In this document: in pieces, positions 40,976-49,370 of the stretch
Layout: the number at the start of each line of letters is the position of its first letter
Numbering within the stretch: the first letter of the stretch is position 1
Assembly (NCBI RefSeq): GCF_004123835.1
Contig: NZ_MZMU01000025.1
Span: 62,001-126,000, forward strand
Length of the DNA stretch: 64,000 bases
From: Rhizobium leguminosarum
GTDB lineage: Bacteria > Pseudomonadota > Alphaproteobacteria > Rhizobiales > Rhizobiaceae
Direction of reading: 5' to 3'
The notes under the pieces: generated by a model
The model's input: only the letters and a program-made list of their open reading frames with translations
Told to the model about the DNA's origin: nothing
Database searches by the model: none
Position numbers and translations under genes: made by a program

Positions 40976-43330
40976 TCACTGGCCCATGATCAGATCGAGC
41001 AGCGTCGTGCGCCGCGGCTGGACGGAAGAGGTTGTCTGCGCCCCCCCGACATCCCCCGGTGGCACCACGCCCTCATAGCCCGAACCGCCGCCTTCGGCAA
41101 TGTCTGCGGGCGGAACCGGGCCATTGCCGGAGCTTGCCGCCTGCTGCCGGACAGGCGCTTGCGGATAGCGATTTGCATTGTCGTCTCCGCCGAAGACGCC
41201 GGAAATGATGCCGCCGATCGTCGAAGGCGGCGCCTCGGCCGTCATCGGCTGCCCGCTGCCCAACTGCCCATCGCCCGCTTGTCCATCACCAGGGGCTGCC
41301 TGCGCCATCGGCTGACCATTGTTCGGATCGGCGATCAACTGGCCGTTGCCGAAGAGCGGTGCCGGCGAAAGACCCTTGTGGGCGGCGATCATGAATTCCT
41401 TCCAGGCCTTGGCGGGCAAGCCGCCGCCAGTCACCTTCTTCATCGGCTTGCCGTCGTCATTGCCGAACCAGACCCCGGTGGTGAGGTTGCTGGTGAAGCC
41501 GACGAAGAGCGCGTCGCGCGAATTCTGCGTCGTGCCGGTCTTTCCCGCCGCCTGCCAGCCGGGGATCTTGGCGCTCTTGCCGGTGCCGTTGTCGATGACG
41601 CCCATCATCATCGCATCCATCTGGGCGACGATCTGCTCGGAGAGCACGCGCGGCGGGCTGTCATAGGTATTTTCGTAGAGAACCTTGCCCTCGGCCGTCG
41701 TCACCCGGCGGATGACGTGCGGCGTCGCCTTGTAGCCGCCGTTCATGAAGGCGGCATAGGAGGCGGTGAGTTCCATCAGCGACACCTCGGACGTGCCGAG
41801 CGCGATCGAGGCGTTCGGCTGCAGCTCGCTTTCGATGCCGAGCCGGTGGGCAAGCTTGATCACCTGATCCGGCCCGTCATACATCACCAGCTGGGCGGCC
41901 ACCGTGTTCAGCGACTTGGCAAGCGCGGTCGCCAGCGTCACTTCGCCATTGTATTTCTTCTCGTAATTTTCGGGCGTCCAGTCGCCGATCCGGATCGGCG
42001 CGTCGTTGAACACCGAATAGGGCGTCAGCCCCTTCTCCAGTGCTGCGGCATAGACGAAAGGCTTGAACGAGGAACCCGGCTGGCGTTTGGCCTTGACGGC
42101 GCGGTTGAACTGGCTCGTCGCATAATCCCTGCCGCCGACGAGCGCTCGGATCGCGCCGGTGCCGTCGATCGAGACGAGGGCCGCCTGCGAGGCGTCGACC
42201 TTGCCGCCCTCCTTGTCGAGCACGTCGACCAGCGATTGCTCGGCCTTCTTTTCCAGCGACTTGTCGATGGTCGTATCGACGATGACGTCTTCCTTGACGT
42301 CGCCGATCAGGCTTGGCAGCTGGTCCATTACCATGTCGGCGACATAGTGACCGGCGCCCGACCAGTAACTCTTGGCCGAAGCCGGGGTCTGCGACATCGC
42401 CGTCTTGACCTCGGAATCGGTGATGAAGCCCTGTTCGCGCATCGCCGCGAGCACGAGCTGGGCGCGTGCATTCGCCGCTTCCGCATCGCGGGCCGGCGAA
42501 AGCCGCGACGGCGCCTTGAGCAGGCCGGCCAGCACCGCTGCCTCGCCGAGGTTCACGTCACGCGCCGATTTGTTGAAGTAGCGGCGCGAGGCCGCCTCGA
42601 CGCCGTAGGCGTTCGATCCGAAGAACACCCGGTTGAGATACATGGCAAGGATCTGGTCCTTGGTGTATTTCTGCTCCAGCCAGAGCGAGAGCAGCACCTC
42701 CTGCACCTTGCGTTCCAGCGTCCTTTCAGGAGAGAGGAAGAGGTTCTTGGCAAGCTGCTGCGTCAGCGTCGAGCCACCCTGGACCATGTGGCCAGCCGTG
42801 AGATTGGTCACGATCGCCCGGCCGAGGCCGAGCGGATCGACGCCGAAATGCGAATAGAAACGCCGATCCTCGATGGCGATGACGGCTTCCGGAATATAGG
42901 GCGACATGTTTTCGAGCGACAGCGCCTCGCCGCCGGTGGCGCCGCGATTGGCGATGACGCTGCCGTCGACGGCGGTGATCTTGACGTTTGGCGGCCGCTC
43001 CGGGATCGCCCATGTACTGGCGCTCGGCATGCGCGAGCCATAATAGACCACGAGCCCGGCAACGCCGATGCCGGCCCAGATGAAAAGCACGACGCACCAG
43101 TAGACCATGCGGCGCATAAAGCCGAAAAACCCGCCGCCTTCGCGCTCCCGCGTCTCGCGCCGCCGCCGGGGGGCGGCACGCTGCGGCGGGGGTTTCGAGC
43201 CGCCGCGGCACGGAGATCGGCCTCCGGCAATGCGATCGTCGGCATCGAGCGAGAATTCGTCATCGTCGCGTGCCGGCCGGCCGCTGAAGGAGGGTTCTAT
43301 TCTGTCGCCTGATCTGCCTCTGCCTGCCAT
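40976..43330 (-). CDS. Class A penicillin-binding protein 1A
   Basis: Bifunctional murein polymerase/transpeptidase in the inner membrane, 784 residues from ATG 43330 (ATG 43351 is possible). A cytoplasmic charged region is followed by one transmembrane helix (VYWCVVLFIWAGIGVAGLVV, near 75-95). Glycosyltransferase motifs: IEDRRFYSHFGVDP with the catalytic Glu, and GGSTLTQQLAKNLFL. Transpeptidase motifs: SSFKP with the nucleophile Ser near 418, AKSLN, and GKTGTTQ near 595. The C-terminus is a long Gly/Pro/Gln-rich tail. A CtrA-type site lies about 155 bases upstream. Confidence 0.95.
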   Translation of the reverse strand: MAGRGRSGDRIEPSFSGRPARDDDEFSLDADDRIAGGRSPCRGGSKPPPQRAAPRRRRETREREGGGFFGFMRRMVYWCVVLFIWAGIGVAGLVVYYGSRMPSASTWAIPERPPNVKITAVDGSVIANRGATGGEALSLENMSPYIPEAVIAIEDRRFYSHFGVDPLGLGRAIVTNLTAGHMVQGGSTLTQQLAKNLFLSPERTLERKVQEVLLSLWLEQKYTKDQILAMYLNRVFFGSNAYGVEAASRRYFNKSARDVNLGEAAVLAGLLKAPSRLSPARDAEAANARAQLVLAAMREQGFITDSEVKTAMSQTPASAKSYWSGAGHYVADMVMDQLPSLIGDVKEDVIVDTTIDKSLEKKAEQSLVDVLDKEGGKVDASQAALVSIDGTGAIRALVGGRDYATSQFNRAVKAKRQPGSSFKPFVYAAALEKGLTPYSVFNDAPIRIGDWTPENYEKKYNGEVTLATALAKSLNTVAAQLVMYDGPDQVIKLAHRLGIESELQPNASIALGTSEVSLMELTASYAAFMNGGYKATPHVIRRVTTAEGKVLYENTYDSPPRVLSEQIVAQMDAMMMGVIDNGTGKSAKIPGWQAAGKTGTTQNSRDALFVGFTSNLTTGVWFGNDDGKPMKKVTGGGLPAKAWKEFMIAAHKGLSPAPLFGNGQLIADPNNGQPMAQAAPGDGQAGDGQLGSGQPMTAEAPPSTIGGIISGVFGGDDNANRYPQAPVRQQAASSGNGPVPPADIAEGGGSGYEGVVPPGDVGGAQTTSSVQPRRTTLLDLIMGQ

Positions 43331-43390
43331 CGCGGACCGGTCACACCCCATGTTCGATCGCGAAGCCAGCTTCGCATAACGGTGCCCTTC

Positions 43391-43441
43391 TCCAGCGCCG
43401 CGCGTCTTTTCAGACGCGCAAAGGACGCTGGAGCACTTTGA
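43391..43441 (-). repeat. Palindromic repeat family B, copy 3 (partial)
   Basis: TCCAGCGCCGCGCGTCTTTT ... CAGACGCGC ... GCGCAAAGGACGCTGGAGCACTT: only the CGCGTCT/AGACGCG stem region with altered outer arms (CCAGCG/CGCTGG) remains. It sits just upstream of the penicillin-binding protein start. Confidence 0.7.
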
Positions 43442-43482
43442 GTGCCGCCGTGATCATCCGACTGAACTGTAAATGCGGCGAT

Positions 43483-43497
43483 TTAACGGGGTGTTAA
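43483..43497. promoter_or_regulatory. CtrA-type box TTAA-N7-TTAA
   Basis: TTAACGGGGTGTTAA, exact spacing for a full CtrA site, 153 bases before the penicillin-binding protein start. CtrA is the cell-cycle response regulator of alphaproteobacteria; binding here is inferred. Confidence 0.45.
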
Positions 43498-43541
43498 GAA
43501 TGGAAAGTAAAACAGATCGCGCCGGGCGGCAGCACTGGCCT

Positions 43542-43763
43542 TCAGAACTGGCGGGCTTCGTAATCGTCGAGCGTTTCCGGGTCCTGCTTATATTCCCACT
43601 CGCCAAGATGAAAGCGGCGCCAGATCTGGCCGGAAGGGTTGAGGCTCGCCCCATCGGTGAGACGCACAGGCAGGATGGGGTTGTGTTTATGCCAAACGGT
43701 AACATCTGTGGCGGCTGCCCGAGGGCCGAAAAGCCCGAAGAAAGCCAGGTAGTCTTGTGTCAT
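43542..43763 (-). CDS. Small hypothetical protein
   Basis: 73 residues, MTQDYLAFFGLFGPRAAATD at the start, then WRRFHLGEWEYKQDPETLDDYEARQF. I do not recognise the family. The aromatic-rich composition and natural start suggest a real gene rather than a shadow. The upstream region (43764-43990) has no repeat. It is followed by the CtrA-type box and the penicillin-binding protein gene on the same strand. Confidence 0.6.
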   Translation of the reverse strand: MTQDYLAFFGLFGPRAAATDVTVWHKHNPILPVRLTDGASLNPSGQIWRRFHLGEWEYKQDPETLDDYEARQF

Positions 43764-44136
43764 CAGGGTCCAGCCTCGAACGGATCAAGATCGATCCGCA
43801 ACTTCACAAAAATGCAATAAAGCATCCCGCAAAACAAGAGCATCGCGGTGGCCTCACATCAAATTGTCGGTGACCGTATTCGAGAATCGATGCTTCCCCG
43901 GCGGCTCCTGTCTAGCGCTCGCCGGCCAAGCTGCACGCCTCATGAAAAAAAGACCTGAAGTGCGTCACGTGAATCACTGATGATACGACGCATTTTTCAG
44001 TGCAGCGCGTCTTTTCGAGAGACATAAAGAAGGCTGTAACACATTGAATTGCCGCATAGTGTTCCTCAAATCGGGTCCGTTTCAAGGAATTATGCAGCAG
44101 GCGGAACCAATAGGCTTCGCGATTGTTTATGAAGAA
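43764..44136. other. Intergenic region with repeat B4
   Basis: No gene visible. The right part (44000-44098) is a degraded family B repeat; the left part is AT-richer and must contain the promoter of the 43542 gene. The candidate small RNA begins near its right end. Confidence 0.5.
44000..44098 (-). repeat. Palindromic repeat family B, copy 4 (degraded)
   Basis: CAGTGCAGCGCGTCTTTT ... TGTAACACATTGAATTG ... TTCAAGGAATTATGCAG: same order of blocks as copy 1 in reverse, with many changes and loss of several arms. Confidence 0.65.
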
Positions 44137-44242
44137 GCGGGACAGCCCCTCACGTCCCGCGAATGATCGGCCGTCTCCCCTCAACGCGCGCCGATCGACA
44201 TCAGGCCCGGTGCATCCCCCCAAGGGAGCGCCGGGCTTTTTC
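44120..44242 (+). ncRNA. Candidate small RNA with three hairpins and C-rich loops
   Basis: On the plus strand three hairpins stand in a row with no coding frame: GCGGGAC/GTCCCGC (44137-44143, 44154-44160), GATCGGC/GCCGATC (44165-44171, 44190-44196), and GCCCGG/CCGGGC (44205-44210, 44231-44236, extended inside by wobble pairs) followed by five T (44237-44241). The first two loops carry C-rich single strands (GCCCCTCA; CTCCCCTCAA) that could pair with ribosome-binding sites, like known alphaproteobacterial anti-Shine-Dalgarno RNAs. The 5' end is a guess. Identity with a named family is not shown. Confidence 0.5.
44205..44241 (+). terminator. Intrinsic terminator without an upstream plus-strand gene
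   Basis: Long GC stem (44205-44236) and five T (44237-44241). Plus-strand orientation is clear because no T tract follows the stem on the minus strand. It closes the candidate small RNA. Confidence 0.8.
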
Positions 44243-44301
44243 TTGGGTGTTTGCCCTTGGCAAACCTCGGAAGAGGACGGCGCTGCCGTCCCCTTTCTGT
44301 T

Positions 44302-44985
44302 TCATTCGGCGCAGCTGGGATCGCCGGGGCGGCAATCAAAATCCCTGCGGTCTGGCCTGCGGTCATCGCCCCTGCGGTCGTCCCCTTGCCGGTCACCTCT
44401 TTGCCGGTCGCCTCTTTGCCGATCGTCCCTTTGCTGATCGCCCCGTTGATTGTCGTCGCGCCAGTCACGATCTCGGTCGCGCCCATCTCGGTCGCGATCC
44501 CGCTCACGCCAGTCCCGGTCGCGATCCCGGTTATCCCGATCGCGGTCGCGATCCCGATTGTCGCGGTCGCGGTAGTAATAATCCGGGCCGCGGCTCCAGC
44601 GGTCACGGTCGCGATAGAAATCGCGGTTGCGGTAATAGCGGTCCCAATAATTGTCGACGCTGAAGCGAATCATCGGAATGCCGAGCGGACGGTAATATTG
44701 CGGGCCGACATAGACGCGGCGCTGCTGGTAGAGGGCCTGCACATACTGGCCGGAAACCCAGCCGCGGCCGCCGTAGAACTCGACGTCGCACCAGTTGACG
44801 TCGGAAAGGCATCCGCGGATCTCGACGGAAGAACCGGCTGGGATGACCGCGACGGCAGGATAACGGGTGCTCGGACCCGCACGCATGTTGACATTCGCCG
44901 TTGAGTAGCCCTCGGCAGCCTGCGCTACGGCGGGAGCCAGCATAAGCATGCCGGCGGCCGCGATTTTAACAAAGAGATTTTTCAC
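44302..44985 (-). CDS. Exported SH3-domain protein with long Asp/Arg repeat tail
   Basis: 227 residues with a signal peptide (MKNLFVKIAAAGMLMLAPAVAQA, 1-23) and one bacterial SH3 domain (STANVNMRAGPSTRYPAVAV, VNWCDVEFYGGRGWVSGQYV), then a Tyr/Arg-rich linker and about 100 residues of near-periodic RD/DR repeats (RDRDRDNRDRD-like, later QRGDRQRDD). Two Cys close the C-terminus (DCRPGDPSC). The tail is strongly charged but close to net neutral and must be disordered. The repetitive DNA (44345-44575) can expand and contract easily. Role probably periplasmic or wall-associated. Confidence 0.82.
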   Translation of the reverse strand: MKNLFVKIAAAGMLMLAPAVAQAAEGYSTANVNMRAGPSTRYPAVAVIPAGSSVEIRGCLSDVNWCDVEFYGGRGWVSGQYVQALYQQRRVYVGPQYYRPLGIPMIRFSVDNYWDRYYRNRDFYRDRDRWSRGPDYYYRDRDNRDRDRDRDNRDRDRDWRERDRDRDGRDRDRDWRDDNQRGDQQRDDRQRGDRQRGDRQGDDRRGDDRRPDRRDFDCRPGDPSCAE

Positions 44986-45202
44986 GCTTCTCAGTCCTTG
45001 TTGGCACGTTTTTCAGGCGGCGCTTGGCCGCGTTTCCTTGGCATATGCCATTGAAACAAAAGATAGAGCGATCGCCACAGGTGTCATGGCGTTAGCATTC
45101 GTCTTATCTTTCAATGGCTTATATGTCGCGCGCGATGAACGCAGCTTGAACGGCAAATGTCTGTCAGCGCCTTGGAGCCGCGCGTGGTGCTTTCGGGCTT
45201 TG

Positions 45203-45217
45203 TTAACGGTTCGTTAA
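45203..45217. promoter_or_regulatory. CtrA box TTAACGGTTCGTTAA(C)
   Basis: Exact TTAA-N7-TTAAC, the full CtrA consensus. It lies 218 bases upstream of the SH3/Asp-Arg gene on one side and about 85 bases before the orphan plus-strand terminator on the other. Confidence 0.6.
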
Positions 45218-45299
45218 CCTTTCGGCGGCAATCTCGTTGCAATACCCGCTTGCTCCTTGACCACGGATGAACTGGCACTGAGGTGAGCGGATGACGAAA

Positions 45300-45322
45300 G
45301 GCCGGGTCGAACCGGCCTTTTT
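45300..45322 (+). terminator. Intrinsic terminator GGCCGG/CCGGCC with T5
   Basis: Six-bp stem (45300-45305, 45312-45317), loop GTCGAA, five T (45318-45322). No plus-strand gene is known upstream, so it probably ends a short RNA. It may also act weakly on the opposite strand after the M20 peptidase gene (AAAGG before, three T after). Confidence 0.75.
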
Positions 45323-45373
45323 GTTGTCGCGATTTTCGCATGGCGCATCCTGGTTTGAAGGCGCGACTTTCCC

Positions 45374-46762
45374 TCAGGCAGCGAGCGCCTGAAGAATCCG
45401 CACCCAGGAGCGAATGCCTTTGTGGTAGGAGACGAGCTCGTATTTCTCGTTCGGCGAGTGGATGCGATCGTCGCTGAGGCCGAAGCCGACGAGCAGCGAT
45501 TCCATGCCGAGCATCTTCTGGAAATCTCCGACGATCGGGATCGACCCACCCATCCCGATGACGATGGCGGGCTTCGGCCACTCGTCGGAAAGCGCGTTCT
45601 TCGCCTTGGTGAGAACAGGCGAATCATAGGAAAGATGGATCGCCGGCGAGCCGCCATGCGGATGGAACTCGACCGAGCAATCGGCGGGAATCTTCGCACT
45701 GATATAGCTGCGGAAGGCCTCGCGAATGGCGGCCGGATCCTGCGTGCCGACGAGGCGGAACGAAACCTTCGCCGAAGCCTTGGCGGCGATCACCGTCTTG
45801 AAGCCTTCGCCGGTATATCCGCCCCAGATGCCGTTGATTTCGGCGGTCGGCCGCGCCCAGGTGAGTTCCAGCACCGAGCGGCCCTTTTCACCGGATGGAA
45901 TGGAAAGGCCGACTTCGCCGAGGAAGCTCTCCGCGGTCTTGCCGAGCGTCTCCCATGACGCTTTGATGTTGTCAGGCGTTTCCTCGACGCCATCATAGAA
46001 GCCGTGGAGCGTGATGCGGCCCGTCTCGTCATGCAGGCCGGCCAGAGCCTCGACGAGAATATGGATCGGATTGGCGGCCGCGCCGCCGAAGAGACCGGAA
46101 TGCAGGTCGCGGTCGGCGGCCGTCACGATCACTTCCTCGCCGACGAGGCCGCGCAGCGCTGCTGCGATCGCCGGTGTGTCGCGGTCCCACATGCCGGTAT
46201 CGCAGACCAGCGCATAATCGGCCTTGAGCTCTGCGGCATTGGCTTCGAGGAAGGGCTTCAGGGACGGCGAGCCGGATTCCTCCTCTCCCTCGAAGAGGAT
46301 GGTGACGCGGCAGGGAAGCGCGCCGTTGATCTCCTTATAGGCGCGGCAAGCCTCGACGAAGGTCATCAACTGGCCCTTGTCGTCGGAGGTGCCGCGGCCG
46401 GTCAGGATCTTGCGGCCCTCGCCGACATCCTTGACCGATGGCTCGAACGGGTCGTTTTCCCAGAGCTCGATCGGATCGACCGGCTGAACGTCGTAATGGC
46501 CGTAGAAGAGAACATGCGGCGCATCGGCGGACGCGCCGGCATGGTGGGCGACCACCATCGGATGGCCAGGCGTATCGCGCAGCGAGGCCGTAAAGCCGAG
46601 CGTCCCGAGATAGGCGACGAGCCATTCGGCGGCCTTCCGGCATTCGGCTTTATAGGCGGGATCGGTGGAAATCGACTGGATGCGCAGAAGCTCGAACAGC
46701 TGTTCGAGACTCGTGGAAAGGTTCTGATCCGCGCGTGCAAGCACCTGTTGTACATCGGTCAC
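45374..46762 (-). CDS. M20-family dipeptidase (GTG start)
   Basis: Zinc di-metal peptidase of 462 residues, cytosolic. GTG 46762 is preceded by AAGGAG. Metal ligands: VLFYGHYDVQPVD (His and the following Asp), GRGTSDDKGQL (Asp), EGEEESGS (Glu catalytic and ligand), and VCDTGMWD (Asp); the closing His is in GMGGSIPIVGDF or nearby HSPNEKYEL. The dimerisation domain is in the middle. Family members cleave dipeptides and N-acylated amino acids; exact substrate unknown. Confidence 0.93.
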   Translation of the reverse strand: MTDVQQVLARADQNLSTSLEQLFELLRIQSISTDPAYKAECRKAAEWLVAYLGTLGFTASLRDTPGHPMVVAHHAGASADAPHVLFYGHYDVQPVDPIELWENDPFEPSVKDVGEGRKILTGRGTSDDKGQLMTFVEACRAYKEINGALPCRVTILFEGEEESGSPSLKPFLEANAAELKADYALVCDTGMWDRDTPAIAAALRGLVGEEVIVTAADRDLHSGLFGGAAANPIHILVEALAGLHDETGRITLHGFYDGVEETPDNIKASWETLGKTAESFLGEVGLSIPSGEKGRSVLELTWARPTAEINGIWGGYTGEGFKTVIAAKASAKVSFRLVGTQDPAAIREAFRSYISAKIPADCSVEFHPHGGSPAIHLSYDSPVLTKAKNALSDEWPKPAIVIGMGGSIPIVGDFQKMLGMESLLVGFGLSDDRIHSPNEKYELVSYHKGIRSWVRILQALAA

Positions 46763-46976
46763 TTTCGACTCCTTTTTGAAATTCGGCCGGACGATAGACC
46801 AAACCAGGAAGGCAGGCGAGGCGGAAAAGGCAAAAATGGGCGGCGCGTAAGGCGTCCAGATCTAGTATCGGGTTCAAGAACATTGCCGGATATTATAGAA
46901 GAAGTTTCTAATTCAATTTACAGTTATTTAGTACAACCTCGATAGCCTGATTGAATTCAGCTGTTCGGGGGGACGG

Positions 46977-49364
46977 ATGTTTTCGATCATCACATGTATT
47001 CGCGACGATCACGATTGGCGGCTGGTGCTTGCGGCGGCCGCGGTTTGCCTGATCGGCGCTATGGCAGCGATGCTGCCGCTTTCCCGCGCCCAAGGATGCG
47101 ATGCCGGGCGGCGCAAGCTCTGGATCGGTGCCTCGGCTTTCGCCTTCGGCACCGGCGTTTGGGCAACCCACTTCATCGCGATGCTGGCCTATGACGGAGG
47201 CATGCCGATCAGCTATCAGCTGGGTTTAACGGCGCTATCCTTCCTTCTATCGGTTGTCGGATCGTGGGCCGCGATCCTCGTCGCTTCGCAAAGCCGCGGC
47301 AGATTTTCGCGCATACGCGGCGGCGTCCTGATGGCGCTCGGCATCGCCGCGATGCATCTGACCGGCATGCAGGCGATCCAGACCCAGGCGGCAATCGTCT
47401 ACGACCCCTATATGACGCTGAGTGCGGTTCTCGCAGGAGCGCTGTTGTCAAGCGCCGCCTTCCACGCCTTTTTCGAATTGAAGGGACCGAGGCGGCTCCT
47501 CGCTTCGTCGATCACTTTCGTCCTCGCGATCTGCGCGCTCCATTTTATCTCGATGGCTAGCATCACGCTCGTGCCGGATCCCGGCAAAGAGCTTCCGGCA
47601 ACGGTGCTCGACGCCAGCCTGCTTGCTGCGATCGTCGTGGTGGCGGCGACGACGCTCATTCTGATGGCGCTCGCGGTGGTCTATATCGAAAGCCACGTGA
47701 CGGATCTGAGAGGGCTCGCGAATGCCTCGCAGGAAGGGCTGCTGATTCTGCGGGAAGGCAGGATCATCGACGCCAACGAACGTTTCCAGGAACTCTCCGG
47801 CTGGAAGCTTGCCGATCTTGCCGGCAAGGCGCCCTCTGCTGTTTTGGGCGCCGTCCAGGGACAGAACAGGCTCGGCGAGACGCTGCTCAACACCAGGAAC
47901 GGCAAGGAGACCGCCGTCGAAGTGAACACAAGCAGGATCGTCTATCGCGGGCACAATTGCGACGTTCTGGCGGTGCGCGATCTCAGCGAGCGCAGACAGG
48001 CCGAGGAAATGATCGAACATCTCGCCCACCACGATGTTCTCACCGATCTTCCGAACCGATCATTGTTCGACACGCGCATCCGCCAGGCGCTGCAGATGGC
48101 CGAACGAAAGAACGGCGAGGTTGCCCTCCTCTATATCGATCTCGATCGCTTCAAGACCGTCAATGACGTTTTCGGCCACGCCGAGGGCGACCGAATTCTC
48201 TGCAAGGTCGCCTCTATCCTGCGTCGCGTGACTGATGAAAGCGATACGATCGCCCGCCTCGGCGGCGATGAATTTGCCATCATCCAGCCCGCCGGACAGC
48301 AACCGGCGGCCGCGCAGAAGCTCGCGGCCGCGATCCTCGACGAATTCGCCGTCGAGATGGATACGGCACGCGACCCTACCGCCGTCGGCGTCAGCCTTGG
48401 CATCGCCCTTTATCCGGCCGACGGCAGCGATGCAGACGAGATCTGCAACAACGCTGATATCGCGCTCTACCGGGTCAAGCATGGTGGCCGCGGCAAGGCC
48501 TGTTTTTTCGATGCGGAAATGGACGAGGCCACACGAGCCCGCCGCCTGATCGAAAGCGAACTGCGCCACGCCATCACTCGCCATCAGATCCATGTCAGCT
48601 ATCAGCCAATTCTCGATGCACATAGCGGCGTGATCAGCGGTTACGAGGCCTTGATGCGCTGGAACCGGCCGGGCCACGGCATATGCGAGCCGGACGTCTT
48701 CATTCCGATCGCCGAGGAAAGCGGGTCGATAGTCCAACTTGGGGAATGGGTGCTGCAGCAGGCCTGCACGGAGGCCGCTCGCTGGCCGCATCCGCTGACG
48801 ATTGCCGTCAACGTCTCGCCGGTGCAGTTCATGCTGCCGAACCTGGCCGAGCGAATCGAAACAATCCTCGAGGAAACGCGGCTCGCGCCAGATCGGCTGG
48901 AAATTGAGATCACCGAGGCCGCTCTCTTCCGTGATCGCGATCGGGTGATGACCACGCTGCAGCGTCTGCGCAGTCTGGGAGTTCACATCGTCATGGACGA
49001 CTTCGGCACCGGTTATTCCTCCCTTTCCAACCTGCGAACCTTCCCTTTCGACAAGATCAAGGTCGACCGCAGCTTCACCGGCATGCTGGAGCATGATGCG
49101 GCGGCGCGGTCGATCGTGCGCGCAATCATCGGCCTCGGTCACAGTCTCGGCATGCCTGTTGTGACGGAGGGCGTCGAAACCGAGACGCAGCGCCGGATCG
49201 TCGTCGAAGAAGGCTGCGCGCAGGTACAAGGCTTTTTGCTCGGCAAGCCGGATATCGAGCCGAGCATCAAGTTCGCCGCCCGCAGAAGCTTCCTGTCTCC
49301 GACGGCCGACGCCGACGCGCTGCAGATATCGCGGTGGCGACCTACGCGTCTTGCCTGCGAGTAA
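46977..49364 (+). CDS. MHYT-PAS-GGDEF-EAL cyclic di-GMP turnover protein
   Basis: 795-residue membrane signalling protein. Residues 1-235: seven hydrophobic helices with MHYT-type motifs (ATHFIAML, AAMHLTGMQ, ALHFISMA), proposed to bind copper and sense gas or redox. Then PAS (about 245-350), GGDEF with intact RLGGDEF near 428, and EAL with intact YEALMRW near 556, DDFGTGYSS and a QGFLLGKP end. Both catalytic motifs look complete. The inhibitory RxxD site before GGDEF is changed (DESD), so product feedback may be missing. Alone on its strand; 214 bases of AT-rich DNA precede it. Confidence 0.94.
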   Translation: MFSIITCIRDDHDWRLVLAAAAVCLIGAMAAMLPLSRAQGCDAGRRKLWIGASAFAFGTGVWATHFIAMLAYDGGMPISYQLGLTALSFLLSVVGSWAAILVASQSRGRFSRIRGGVLMALGIAAMHLTGMQAIQTQAAIVYDPYMTLSAVLAGALLSSAAFHAFFELKGPRRLLASSITFVLAICALHFISMASITLVPDPGKELPATVLDASLLAAIVVVAATTLILMALAVVYIESHVTDLRGLANASQEGLLILREGRIIDANERFQELSGWKLADLAGKAPSAVLGAVQGQNRLGETLLNTRNGKETAVEVNTSRIVYRGHNCDVLAVRDLSERRQAEEMIEHLAHHDVLTDLPNRSLFDTRIRQALQMAERKNGEVALLYIDLDRFKTVNDVFGHAEGDRILCKVASILRRVTDESDTIARLGGDEFAIIQPAGQQPAAAQKLAAAILDEFAVEMDTARDPTAVGVSLGIALYPADGSDADEICNNADIALYRVKHGGRGKACFFDAEMDEATRARRLIESELRHAITRHQIHVSYQPILDAHSGVISGYEALMRWNRPGHGICEPDVFIPIAEESGSIVQLGEWVLQQACTEAARWPHPLTIAVNVSPVQFMLPNLAERIETILEETRLAPDRLEIEITEAALFRDRDRVMTTLQRLRSLGVHIVMDDFGTGYSSLSNLRTFPFDKIKVDRSFTGMLEHDAAARSIVRAIIGLGHSLGMPVVTEGVETETQRRIVVEEGCAQVQGFLLGKPDIEPSIKFAARRSFLSPTADADALQISRWRPTRLACE

Positions 49365-49370
49365 TCTGGG

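Larger units (their letters stand above)
44986..45373. other. Intergenic region with CtrA box and orphan terminator
   Basis: 388 bases. Contains a 12-base palindrome TGGCATATGCCA near 45042, a perfect CtrA-type site (45203), and a plus-strand terminator (45300). No gene of normal length. See the separate entries. Confidence 0.5.

Noticed and set aside
41159..43312. Long plus-strand open frame antisense to the penicillin-binding protein
   Set aside because: Same cause; the minus-strand gene has all catalytic motifs, the plus frame none.
45291..45392. 33-codon open frame with strong ribosome site at 45291
   Set aside because: It runs through a terminator hairpin and overlaps the end of the M20 gene; kept only as the rival explanation in the finding on the CtrA box.
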